The notes beneath the pieces were generated by a model. It ran no database searches and was not told where the DNA came from. It saw only the letters and a list, made by a program, of their open reading frames with translations. DNA of 64,000 nucleotides from Desmodesmus armatus (Eukaryota > Chlorophyta > Chlorophyceae > Sphaeropleales > Scenedesmaceae), in NCBI GenBank assembly GCA_007449985.2, contig VIIQ02000051.1, forward strand, positions 310,001 to 374,000, in the 5' to 3' direction. Below are positions 13,068-24,487 of this stretch, piece by piece. Made by a program: the position numbers and the translations under genes. Numbering within the stretch: the first letter of the stretch is position 1; each line of letters begins with the position of its first letter.

Positions 13068-13559
13068 CTGCCCTGGTGGTCAGATCACTGTGTTGGTTGC
13101 CCTGCATTGGTTGGGGCCCCACTGCAGTGAACTGGGCATGTCTGTGTGAGAGCAATGGGTGGTGTGGCTGGGCCTGCCCTAAAGGCATAGTTTGTCGTGT
13201 CATTGCACTGTGCATGATGTTTGACGTGGATTGAACGAGTAGTCGAGCAACACAGCTGTAGGGGGAGTTGTGTTGGTGGTTGGTGGGTTGGCAAAGGATG
13301 TCGAGATCAATCTTGCAATCTGGAGTCAAGCATCAAGTCGTTGATGGAACGCGTTCGCTCTTCAAAATCACGTCACCCTGACCCTGCAGTTCTGTGATCA
13401 CGTCACCCTGGCTCACCTGTTGTTTGACTATGCCACCAGGCCAGCACATGGGGCGATACAAGATGGTTTTGTAAACGGTGTTGTACTCTGCTGCATGGTT
13501 CAGACACCAATTTCACAATGTCAGCAGTTCTGGACAACACAGACCTACCAGAGGTTCAG

Positions 13560-14000
13560 CAAGGTGCTGTGGCTGTGGCTCCGAACCCCTCCCCTTGCTT
13601 CATCTCATGCACACCTTGGCTTTCACTGGTTGACGCCCTGCCTGCTCATCAAATATTAGCAAATCTTCACTGTTGAATCCACAATCAAGTAGACCACTCT
13701 TGGGAAACGGCAGCTTATGAAGAGGTTTTGCATGCACTGTTGCGTCTGTCTCATGCCATCATCACCTCCCCGACAGCAAAGGCCAGGCAGCAGTTTGTTC
13801 TCCTCACTGAGTCAGGCTTCATTCCACTGCCCACCCATCATGATGTGTTCACATGTACTCGTGGTAGCTTCATCCAAGGTGGTACATCACAGACGAGACA
13901 GTGAGTGTCCCAGAGCAGTTGCGATGGCCGCTGTGAGCCAGCGAGCAATCACTGCCGGCTGCAAAGGGGCCCTCAATGACAGCATCACCCTGTCTAGCCA
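13560..14000. repeat. Segmental duplication, copy 1 (partner at 17460-18260)
   Basis: About 440 bp that matches 17460-18260 in the same orientation. Shared landmarks are 'ggttgacgccctgcctgctca', 'accactcttgg', 'ccccgacagcaaag' and 'acatgtactcgtggtagctt'. The partner carries about 365-395 bp extra between the two halves. Read on the minus strand, part of both copies resembles the C-terminus of PF16, so this is probably the decayed 3' end of the adjoining pseudogene. Confidence 0.75.
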
Positions 14001-16970
14001 TTCCACCCCCAGCCCCCATGGGGGCTGGCGCCAGCCAATATTGATTAATCCATGGCGCCAGCCAATCCATGCCACCCACCTGCTCCAGCACCAGCTTGAT
14101 CACACTCTCAGGCAGCTGCTGGTGCACAGTGCGTCCAGCGCTGGCAGGCAGGTCAGCTTTGGCAACACAACCTTGAGTGTGCGCCTGCACTTGGTGCCCA
14201 GGTCTTCCCTGCTGCCAGGGTTCTGCTCCAGGCTCACCAGAGACAGCAGCACACATGTGCAGTGCAGGCAGGTCAGTTGGTTGCCAGAAAGCGTCGCAAC
14301 CTTTACGCACGTGTTTGTCAAGAAAGAAGCTGCACAACATAGTGCCTTCTGTTCATGTTGGCTGCCCTTGCGCAGGCCGACAAGCATGTCCACGTTTCTT
14401 CCGGCCCAACTTGCATCCACAGACTCTGTGTGCCCGGGGCAGCACCGCAAAGCTCTGTGTGTGTGCAGGAAGAGGCAGGTCACACACCAACGAGTGCATC
14501 ATGCAAGTTGGCACCCACTGGCCCTACCCGGTAGTCTGCCACAGCCTTGGCATGGTCTAGTGTGTGTCTGCCGACCTGCCCCAGCGACCAGGCTGCTGCC
14601 GCCCTGATGTGGTCCTCACTCTCCTGTGCCACTAGTACTGCTGCGCACCGTGCGACAGGGGCTCCAGGCCCTTCTCCGCAATCACAGCCAGCACCAGGGT
14701 CTCACTGAAGGCAGCAACGTAGCCGAGGGCCATCAGGCCAGGCAGCCTGGATGAGATACACAAAACAGCAGCACATGACAGTGTTACACCAAGCAGCAGG
14801 CACCTTCAAGGCAAGTTCCTTCTTACCAGGATGTGGCGTGGGAGCCTGTGACAGCACAACGAGCTGCTAGTATAGTCTCGTAGTGATGGCCACTTGCGCT
14901 ACTGCTAAGCATGCAGGCAGTGCTGACCGCGCAGTGTCTTGAAAGCAGCAAGCCTGGCTGCGCAGAATGCACAGTGTTTCTTCGCACCTGTTGCTGCCTG
15001 TGCTGTCGTTGCAGTACTCCACCAGGGCACCCACCCCTCCGTCAACGTTGACCGACACCAGCTGAGGCAGCTCCGAGCTGAGTCTGGAGTGTGCTTCAAC
15101 ACCTCACGCACGTGCATGTCCAAGAAAGGCGGAAATGACAGGCCATCTGGCCGCAGGTAGATCTCCCCAGTCTCAGGTCACGCGCATTTTTGAATTTGCG
15201 CTGCCCTGACGCATGGCAGGCGTCTGATGGGTCTGTCAGCTGCAGTGCTATCCATGACATACAGCATGACACACAGCTGCGCAAGCACTGCACTGACTGC
15301 CTGCACAGCATCATCATGTTGATCACCCAGCTCTGGTTTGACCCGCCCTCCCTGCTCACCAGTGTGGCTGCAAGTTTCTGCACACACTCATCCGATGAGG
15401 GTACCTCAGGCCCTGCCGGGCATGTGAGGCACCTGGGGAAGAACACCTCGGCCTCCACCACCACCTCTGCAAGGTCCACAGAGTGCTTGGCAATCTGGCC
15501 CCGGCACGCTGCACACCTGCAGGACAAGCATGCATCCAGCGTGAACTTCACCGAAGTTCGGTCAGAGCTGATTGTGCTGTACTGCTGGCATGCTGCAGGA
15601 TGGCCATGATTGATGAGTAAGTAAGCATGTGTCTACACCAGAACCATGCTGCTGTGCCCTGCTGGTTCTGCTGCCGTGTGCTGACTTGTCTCTTGAGCTT
15701 TGCGTCTTGATGGACCAGCAGCGGGGCCAGGTAGGGCACTGTTCCGGTGTCCACCACCCCCTGCGCCAGCTGTGGTGTGTGCTTGGCAATGTCTGACAGT
15801 CACTGGCTGCCAACCGCTTCAAGCTGAGCTCAGGCTCCTGCACAAGCTCCTGCACACACAGGACCAGCACGGGCACAGCACCTGCAAGCACAAACAGGAC
15901 AGCACGGAACAGGCAGGAGCAGCCCTGGCAACGTAGTTGGCAGCAAGAGCACCCAACAAGTCCCACTAGGAGGTTGGAGTGCCAGCAACAGCACAGGAGC
16001 AAGCCTTGACTGCTCACGCATAGATTGCAGGGTTGCTGGCCTGGCCGGACATGCAGGCGTTGCGGCATGCGTTGCGGCAGGCGGCAGGCAGGCGTTGCAG
16101 TGCTGGCAGCTTCAAGCTTGGGCGCAGGATGACAACATACACCTGAACGCCGCTGCTCTTGAGGGTCTGCACCAACAACACATCACATCGTGCCCAGCAA
16201 CTGCACACATACTTTGCCACCGCCCGCAAGCAGTACCCAGCTGCCTTCTCGTATAAGTGGTTGTGCTGTGCCAGTGAGTACACCTGCACACAATGCAACA
16301 AGCAGCAGTTTGAAATTCCCTGCACACTGCTGTAACTGTTCTGCCATGCAGGGCCAGCCTGGCCTATGCGGCATAGCACAGGACACAACAACACCCCATG
16401 TGTTCTGCGGCACCAGCCAGCCCCCCCCCCCCAGCTCACCAGCTGTGGCAGTATCTTTCTGCACGACTAGCGGGAGCAGTACCTTGCCAGGCGTCCCAGC
16501 ACCAGTGCTGCTGACAGTTGGATGCTGCAGACACACAACAGCCACAGCAGACACAGTGTGGAGCTTCTTGCATTCACCACATTGCATGCTGTAATCTGCC
16601 AGGTCTTGCTTCAGTTTCAGAGTTTCTGGTGCACTGTCCTGCATCATGCAACCTTCTTTGCTGCACCCCTCCTCCTTACCTGGCCACGTTGTCAAGCAGC
16701 AGGCGACAAAGGAGTGCCATCACGCCTGCCTGCTGCAGTGCCTCAATGCTCTGCGGCAACAACCACAAACACGTCATGTCAACCAGAGTGTTTTGGTGCT
16801 TCTGCATGTCTTGCCCTTCCACAGCTTCAGTAAACACAACAGCAGCAGACAAGTATGGGGTCTTGCTGAAGTACCTATGGGCGCTTGGCCATCTCAGCCA
16901 CTGCACTAACGCAAGCCACACGCTCTTTCTGATATCTTTCAAAGGTTTGTAGCACCGCTCTCGTCGCCAT
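13970..16970 (-). pseudogene. PF16/SPAG6 (axonemal central-pair armadillo protein) pseudogene
   Basis: PF16/SPAG6 is an armadillo-repeat protein of the C1 microtubule in the flagellar central pair. The minus strand preserves its exon order: 16970-16876 (start, 'ATRAVLQTFERYQKERV'), 16750-16680 ('EALQQAGVMALL'), 16524-16440 ('AALVLGRLA'), 16283-16143 ('LYEKAAGYCLRAVAK'), ~15900-15680 ('EPELSLKRLAAS'), ~15510-15350 ('KHSVDLAEVVVEAEVF'), ~15120-14988 ('GALVEYCNDSTGSNR'), ~14755-14520 ('MALGYVAAFSETL') and ~14250-14090 ('LPKLTCLPALDAL'). Splice borders mostly persist. Lesions: CAG to TAG at the end of exon 1, a stop plus short deletion in exon 3, a scrambled end of exon 4, a 1-bp deletion and a 12-bp duplication in exon 5, and further frameshifts in at least three later exons. 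The gene cannot encode a full protein. An intact copy elsewhere in the genome is possible. Confidence 0.88.
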
Positions 16971-17459
16971 GATGGGAACCTTGAAACAAAGGGCAGGGGC
17001 GCCCCTGCCCTTTGCAGTCGCTGCTGTCAAGCTCCTCAATGGTAGCAGTCTGTTGTGGCCTGTCACATAGAAACCAGCACACGTGCCATTTGAGCGGTGG
17101 TGCTGTCCATGCAAGTACTGAATGGCGTTCATGCGTGTCATACACGCTATAGGCACATGGGGAAGCCTGACTGCATGCTGTTGTGACTGGCCAGGCTGTC
17201 TTCTCCCCACACTCCCTGCCCTGAGCTGAACACTCCCTGCCCTGAGCCCTGCCCATGCAGCTCACCTCGTCAGCAGCTCCACAGCGTCAGTGTATGCTGC
17301 ACTGGACAGCACGACGGAGTTATCCTTCACGTCTGCAAGCTGCCAGTCGACAAAGACCCTCCTCCAGAGTTGCCAACAGTTGGCTGGAGGACATGTTGTA
17401 CCCCAACGAACGCTGACAGCTCACTCCCATGCTCATGACAGGTGTATGTATAGCATTGT

Positions 17460-18260
17460 GCAAGGTAAAAGCACCCCTCCTCTTGCTTCAACTCACGCCA
17501 CCTGGGTGCTGACTGGTTGACACCCTGCCTGCTCACCAGACAATAGCATGCTATTCATGCGCATGACGTCACTGTTGAGTCCACCATGAAGTGTACACCA
17601 CTCTTGGGGCACAACACCTTATGAGGAGGTTCTGCATGCTCTGTTGCACCACGCAATGCCACCACCACCGCCCCGACAGCAAAGTCCAGGCAGCACTCTG
17701 CTCCTCAGGCTTCCGCCACATGCAGAGCGAGGTGAAGGGGTGCGCCCGCAGGATGACCCTGCTTCTGATCAGGACAGGGCACAACATTCAGAGCTTGTGC
17801 AGTCCTGGAAGTCTGCATCCATCAGCGTAATGTATTCGACACACCCTCCTCTCCTGCCTGCCAATACATAATCTGCAGTACGCCGTATGACCCTTCTGCA
17901 GTACATGCAACCAGTCGCCACACTGTGCGGAACACTGAGTGACATTTAATGTATCAGGCGTTTGTTTGAAAGCAAGCATACCCCTTGCTTGCGTTGTTCT
18001 GCCACACACTACATTTGTCACCGTTTGAGTTTGAGTCGTTCGAACGCATTCATATCAGCAGGGCGGCATTCCCCAGGACCAGTAGTCTACTGCCCACCCG
18101 TCACATGTACTCGTGGTAGCTTCTTCCAAACTAGTACATCACACACGAGACAGCGAGTGTCCCCGAGCAGTTGGGATGGACGCTGTGAGCCAGGGAGCAT
18201 CCACTGCCGCTGTCCTGTACTCCAAAGGGACCCTCAACGACGGCATCAACCTTTCCAGTA
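17460..18260. repeat. Segmental duplication, copy 2 (partner at 13560-14000)
   Basis: Same-orientation copy of 13560-14000, with extra sequence at about 17711-18105. On the minus strand, 'RCCAPRVVYTSWWTQQ' (about 17630-17580) lines up with the conserved PF16 C-terminal region. This suggests the 3' end of that gene was duplicated and then decayed. That reading is inference. Confidence 0.65.
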
Positions 18261-18596
18261 AACACTGGGGCGAGATTCAAGCCGAGCAGCTTTCTGGCGG
18301 TCCTGAGTGCAGCGGAACAGGACACAGTCCGAGAACGAGCAGCGCCTGGTCCACCCAGGATGGCTTTGCCATGGGTGTTGACCCTGAACGTGATCTGAGT
18401 CTTGAGGTGAGGCGCTTGACGCCGGTCTGAGGCCCAGCGGCGAGGCAGGTTGTGCAGATGCACCGGTTGCCCGTTGCAACCTGTAGGGGGACCACTACGC
18501 CCTCCGCTACCGCTGATCATACTGATGTTGGGTATTGGAAGTGTTCATGCACGAGTTCTTAATGCGGTCACGGCGTTTCGCACACTGTGCTTGCAG

Positions 18597-20769
18597 AGCG
18601 TCCACGACTTCCCTGCCTGGGCAGCAGAGCTGCAGCACCAACGCTCTGATCAGGACTCGGATGTAGCTTGCAGCAGTGGCAGCCACGGCGGCCTGCACGT
18701 GCACCAGCAGGGCGGCAAGCTGTATGACAGCAACGATGGCGCCATGGATGCAGACCAGGCTGGGCCCAGCGACGCTGGCACCGTGCCCGACCTGTCACGC
18801 AGCAAGAGCCACGTTCCCCTCACGCCTGCGCAGCAGAAGTGCGTGCGGGCAGATCAGCAGGTGGAGGCCCTTATCAAGATGATCAGGTGACCACCACGAT
18901 GCCATGGTTTGTGTAGACAATGTTCTGAAGCTCTTAATGGCCCGTCAAGCTTGCAGCTGCACAGTTCGGTTCAGCAGCATGCGATTGCAGCAGGTGCCTC
19001 CTTTGATTTGGCTTGAAACTCCCCTTCCACCCCCCCCCCCCCTACAGGACTGCACAACAGTCGGAGCTGGAGATGTCCCCTTCCTTCGGCTTCCTTGAGC
19101 ATCAGGACCCAGCAGCGGAGCCCATCACGCCCCAGATGCTCATGATCGTCGCGTCCTGGCTCTCTGAGGTGGCGTTTGAGTTCAGCATGCAGCAGGAGAC
19201 CCTGTTCCTGGCGGTATCTCTGCTGGCCCGGTTCCTGGACGGCTCCACGGTGCGCTGCTGTGCGCTGGCATGCTGCACGCGTTCTTGAATCTCATGTCAA
19301 CGCACAAGATAGCAAGCTTGCAGTCCCTGTTCTGCACAACCCTGCTGCGTGAGTTGGCCTGACGTTCTCCTGCCATTTTGGCTGCTGCAGGGCGTGCCAC
19401 GCGGTGTCCTGCAGCTGGTTGCGGTGGCCTGCATGATGATCGCTGCCAAGGCAGAGGAGGTGGGTAGTGCTTTGCATCTCAGGACGAGGTGTATCTACTG
19501 GCTAGATGCCTGTGCTGCCTGTTGGCCACTATGCTTCTGGGTCAGGCACGCTTGCCACTAACATGTGCTGGCTGCTGCTGCAGGTCGTGCACCCTACCGT
19601 GCAAGAGCTGACTGACATTGCAGCAAACTGCTTCACGGTGAGCTTTCTCGCTTGCAGAGTGCTGTTCGTTTTTGAGCATGCACACTGCTGCCTTTGAGGT
19701 GCCTCACTTTGGGCCCTGTGTGTGACATCTTGCCTCTTCTTCTTCTTCCTGTGCTTTTGCTGTAATTGCAAAGGAAAGCACTAAAAAAGTGCTGACTCCG
19801 CCTCTTTTTGTTTTTTTTATCTTGGTGGTTGTGTTGGTGTTGTGTTGTGTTCTGTTGGTACAAACCTCTGGATGGTACACCTCTGCGTGGTTTGATAGGC
19901 CTGCCCTAACTGCGCCCAGTGGGTGCTGTATCACGCATATCCAGGCCACACTGAACTCTCCTGCTGCTGCTCCTGCGCCCGTCCTGCAGGCTCAAGACCT
20001 GCTGCGCATGGAGCGCATCCTGCTGGACAGCCTGCAGTGGCGCATCAAGATGCCAACGGCCTACAACTTCCTGCACCTATATACCCAGGGCACAGCTGCC
20101 AAGCGCGCTGCATCCGGTGCTCAGCCAGCCTCAGAGCCCCTGACGGGAGCTGTGGTCGCCAAGGCCGCCTACCTGATTGAGCTGGCGCTCATGGACTACA
20201 GCATGCTGCGCTTCGGCCCGAGCCTGGTGGCTGCCTCTGCCTTGATGCTGTCAGAGAGCTGGTCCCCTCAGGGTGCTGCTGTGGACGAGGTCAAGCTGCT
20301 GTCTGGTGAGTATCTGGGTGATATGTCTGGATATGCACGTGTAGGTGTACGTGTGCTGAAAGCTGTCTGTTGGCTGCGGATTGCGCTGAGGTGTGCCCTG
20401 TGTGAAGCTGTGTGTCCATCAGAGTCGGTCAAGTTGCCAGCCTTATCGGTGGCCAAGGTCATGATCTGGCACTGACAACGGTGCGGTGCTGTGCCTGCAG
20501 GCTTCTCTGCCATGGATCTGCAGACCTGCATGTCCCGCTTGGTCTGTTTGCACAAGGCTGCAGATACCGCAGAGGGCAAGGAGTCACTGGCACCACTGCT
20601 GTTCATCAAGGAGAAGTACTCCCAGGACTGCTGGCTGAACGCCAGTCATGTTGCTGTCCCCCAGAGTGCAGAGCTGCCGGGCGGCTCCCTTGCTGGCATG
20701 CCAAGCTTCGTTGCTGTGATGGAGGGGGGTGCAGCCTGCCACCCCATGGCAGAAGCCATGGAGTTGTGA
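18597..20769 (+). CDS. Cyclin, A/B type (cyclin box N and C domains), 5' end uncertain
   Basis: Regulatory subunit that would bind and activate a cyclin-dependent kinase. Six exons with matching phases: 18597-18886, 19048-19249, 19391-19459, 19584-19637, 19990-20305 and 20501-20769 (TGA). The first exon holds a non-conserved, Ser/His/Gln-rich leader with 'SVHDFPAWAAEL'. The cyclin box begins 'ITPQMLMIVASWLSEVAF', where usual A/B cyclins have MRxILVDWL. The arginine of that motif is absent, so it is divergent. 'MMIAAKAEE' and 'LLRMERILLDSLQW' supply the Lys and Glu that normally contact the kinase. The C-terminal cyclin fold follows ('AAYLIELALMDYSMLRFGPS'). The ATG at 18525 is in frame with the first exon, but 'cttgcag' at 18591-18596 looks like an acceptor, so upstream exons probably exist. 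One acceptor (19047) is preceded by a 14-C tract. Confidence 0.85.
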
Positions 20770-22950
20770 TTGGTAGCCGGTCTGGAACTGGCGGCCTGCA
20801 TTCTTTTCTCTGGGTCCTTGATTTTTTCCCCATTTAGTTGCACCTGGCCTGCACCGATTTTTTGTTGCTGCTGAAGTCCTGGGTCAGTGCACAGTTCTGG
20901 AAGTGTTCTGGAAGTGTTCAGTAGTTTGAATATCTGCTCAGTGCTGATGAAGCGCCCTGCATCTGTGCGCATGCATGCACGGCGCTTTCATTGCACACAG
21001 GCCCGGCTGCTGGTGTGTGTCTGTTAATGTGTCCAGTGTGAGCCCGGTTGCGAGCTCCTTGAATGTCCTGCAGCGTAGCCTACAGCAGCATAGAGCCGGA
21101 CCCTGATGTTGTCGACGGCTTGTTGCTGCTGCAACTGGTTGTTGCTGCAGGATACAGCCTGCAACCTCCAGGCTGTGTGAGCAGGTTAAATCAGTGTTTC
21201 AGTGTGGTGCAGTGTAGCCATCTGGTGTAATGCAAGTTCTGTGCGCCACATCTTTGGGGGTCACATCTTTTTTGCCAGGTTGGCGTGCATGTGCTGTTGA
21301 AAGATGGCAGTTGCTGTGAATCCTCATGACTGTTGGCCGTGGTTGAGGCAGGTGCCAGCTGCAATCAGAGCAGGTGCCAGCTTGCCCCCTGCTTGCATGC
21401 ATGTGCATGGTGTGTGGTGGCATGGCAAGCAGGTTTTGCTGGCCAGCGAGTCTGGCAGCTTCACAGCCATATTGCCTTGTTTAGGGGTCGTTGCTCCAAC
21501 TTCCACCGTCGTGTAGGTAGAATAGGTAGATGCCGGGCATCCATGCCGAGAGAATGGCAGCATTGGCTAGATAGGCAGCTGTGTAGGGGTTGTCCTGTTG
21601 TTGCTGTAGGCAACTTCTTCTCTTCATCGAGCGTGCATCCGCATGCTGGGTCAACAACCGAGCAGGCCATATTTAGCATCTGAAGCATGTGTTGCACAGC
21701 TGTTGTTGTATCGCGCTGGTGCTGCCAATGCCCCTGTGGCATAAGGTGGATCTTGGCGGTGTGGGTTGTTATTTTGCAAGCATCCTGAGGGCCTGTCGGT
21801 TGGCAGTCCAGGGGTTTCCTGCAAGCCAGGCAGTGTTCTTTGGTACAAGTGCCAGGCAGCATTGACCATCAACTGCAGCATGCCTCCATGGGGGACTGTG
21901 GCAGCCTTTCCATGTTTTCTGTTGCTGGTAGCCTTGCGGCAAGTGCAGCTGGCTGCTTGCTGGTGCGCATCGTCCTGCACCATGACATGTTTCCTTGGTG
22001 GCTATCCTGCCAGTGCTTCTCCTGCCAAACTTGCAACCCAGCATGTGCGTCTTGCGGCAGCCTTTGCAAGGGTCAACCCGTGTTGACTGTCCCAGCGCTC
22101 ACTGCGCTGTCCAGCTTGGGGCTACGTCGTGCTGTCCTTGTGACAGTGTGGTTTGCCCTCGTGGCCTTGCGGCATGGCGATGTTCCTTCATTTCTTGTCC
22201 CCAGGGATCACACCCTTCATCACGTCCATGTCTGCATGTTCTGTCTGGTTGGACTTGTGTGCGGTGCCTGCTCTTCACAGCCCTGAATTATGAGGCTGTC
22301 AGTAGCTGCATAGTTTAACCCACAGCAACACAGGTTGCTGCGTATGCATAAGCACCCTGTGTGGCTCTGCAGCGGACTCTGAAGGGCTGCAAAGCAGTGC
22401 GTAGCCCCTGACCTTCCACCGCTGAAAATATGGCGGGTACACACTGTTGTCAGATCGGTCATGCTGGGACTTTTTTTGGATGATGCATGCTACGGACACA
22501 CACCCCTTGGTCTGCATGGTATTGCCCGTGTGGTTGGCTTGAGCTGCTCTGGCATGGCCCAAGTTCCCCCTTGTGTCGGCTTGGTGACCTGCTGCACTGA
22601 TTTCCTAGATGTGGAGAGTGGACTGGGCGTGACAAGCAAGATGGTGATTTTATGCCCGTGTGGCGTGTTGCTGTCGCTCAACAGGGAATGCTGGTTGTGT
22701 CATTGCTTTGCAGACTTATGAGATTGCAATGTGTTTGGCTTTGCCACTTTTCCGCACAGACAAGTGTGCACAGCCTGTTAAGCTGCTGCCCACACCTGCC
22801 CTTTGTCCAGCTCGCACGTGTATGCAAGCTGGATGACCCAAACATGCAGCAGTCCGTGAATCCGTGTGTCTGCATGTGTGAGGTGAGAAGAGCTGTGAGT
22901 GACAACTCGCCCGTCTAGTGCACATTCCGCTGTGCCAGCCACGCTGTGAA
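20770..22950. other. Spacer downstream of the cyclin gene
   Basis: Overlapping open frames on both strands, none longer than about 150 codons and none with a recognisable domain or compatible splice chain. Probably 3' UTR and intergenic sequence. Confidence 0.4.
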
Positions 22951-23082
22951 GCATGGCATTCAGGACAGAGACTGTGCGTTCAAGGTGCCTGCATGTCTTG
23001 AGTGCACAGTTGCGTTGGTTGTCAGGTGACCTGACAGTGGCGGGGGTGTTAGCCCTGGGTCAGAACTGAACCTGCTGCATTT

Positions 23083-23624
23083 AGCTACATGTCTGCTCGA
23101 AGAGCTGCAAATTGCTGCCATCATCCTAGAGCAGTGGGTGAGCTGGGCCCTGCTGCCTATCGGACGATCTGTTTGCTTGGGTAAGCGGCTGCGCTCCAGC
23201 ATTGTGTTTGGGTTGGTGTACGCAATGGGCCATGTGCAGTACTCCTGGCTAGCGGCTGCTCACGCAGTCTGCACAACCAGCATGTAGCTGGGCAATGTAT
23301 GTGATGATCACTTTCAGTGCGCAGGTGCTGACCTGGACAGCAGCTGTTCATGTCCAGCTACATGTCTGCTCGAAGAGCTGCAAATTGCTGCCATCATCCT
23401 AGAGCAGTGGGTGAGCTGGGCCCAGCTGCCTATCGGACGATCTGTTTGCTTGCTTGAGCGGCTGCGCTCCAACATTGTGTTTGGGTTCGTGTACTCAATG
23501 GGCCATGTGCAGTACTCCTGGCTAGCGGCTGCTCGCGCAGTCTGCGCAACCAGCATGTAGCTGGGCAATGTATGTGATGATCACTGTCGGTGCGCAGGTG
23601 CTGACCTGGACAGCAGCTGTCTAT
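23083..23624 (+). repeat. 273-bp tandem duplication that keeps an open frame
   Basis: Copy 1 (23083-23355) and copy 2 (23356-23624) are about 95 percent alike by eye. In the plus-strand frame both stay open for about 65 codons ('CLLEELQIAAIILEQWVS', 'GHVQYSWLAAA') and stop at the same TAG. Differences between copies include several amino-acid changes (for example GK to LE, S to N, A to S). Both could be copied exons of an unrecognised gene or non-coding repeats. Confidence 0.8.
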
Positions 23625-24487
23625 GTATGGAAGCATCCTGCTGCGTTTGCGGAGGTCCTTCTAACTATTTGCCAGTTAGATATGTTAGATATGTTTGTGC
23701 CAGTTTACTTCCTGTCAACTAGACTTCCTGAGCCCTTGCTTGCTTGGCTTGGCTTGTGCAACATACACTGTTTCTCAGCGTTTGTCGGTGCACGCATTTG
23801 TTTTTGGTGATCACCCTGACCCCTCCTATTCAATTTGACCAATGCTTCTTGACTGAATGATCTGGACAGGGACCTACGCACGTGTGTTTGCATAGGCCGC
23901 CTGTTTCTTTGTGACCCTTTGCCCAAGGTTGACCACGACCCCAATGCCCATGGGCAGGGTGCAGCTATGGACCGGCAGGCTTCAAGCTTGTAAATGTGAT
24001 TACATTTCCGGTTACATTTCAGACTGATCACGACTAAGCTGAGGCAACCCTCCCCCACGCGAAGTTTTGTCATTTGCTCTCACACCGACTCCCTAGCCCG
24101 GCTAAGCCGCGAAGCAGAGACTAAGCCTGGCAGAATGTCTGCATGATACTGTGGCTGTGTGAACCGTGTGATTTGGAACAGCTTGAGGCACGAGAGCCCG
24201 CTGGCTTCTTCGGCTCATGAACAGTTTTCTGGCGGAGACGCTTGGCATCGGCATACGTAGACCAGAATTCACTATCAACAACAAGTGTCCACCTGAGTTG
24301 CACTCAACGCTCTGGTGGGTAGCCGGAGTTCAGCTGTGACTCGAGGAGCGGGACAGGCGTGCTTGCTGTCAGGGGCACCTCTGCTGCTTGCCTGGCCACT
24401 GAGTTGCTGCTTGATGTTCTTGCAGTTTCGTTTCCTGGCTGCCTGCACTGCTGTCACCGGCCGCTCTTGGCATGTTGGTGTCTGCAG

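Noticed and set aside
13717..14607. 296-codon plus-strand open frame
   Set aside because: It is antisense to the PF16 relic and its 3' flank, has no domain, and its composition follows the opposite strand.
16876..16882. TAG read as glutamine (altered genetic code) at the end of PF16 exon 1
   Set aside because: trpD, MIC60 and the helical-repeat gene all end in TAG at the expected C-terminus, and PF16 carries frameshifts as well. Decay is the better explanation.
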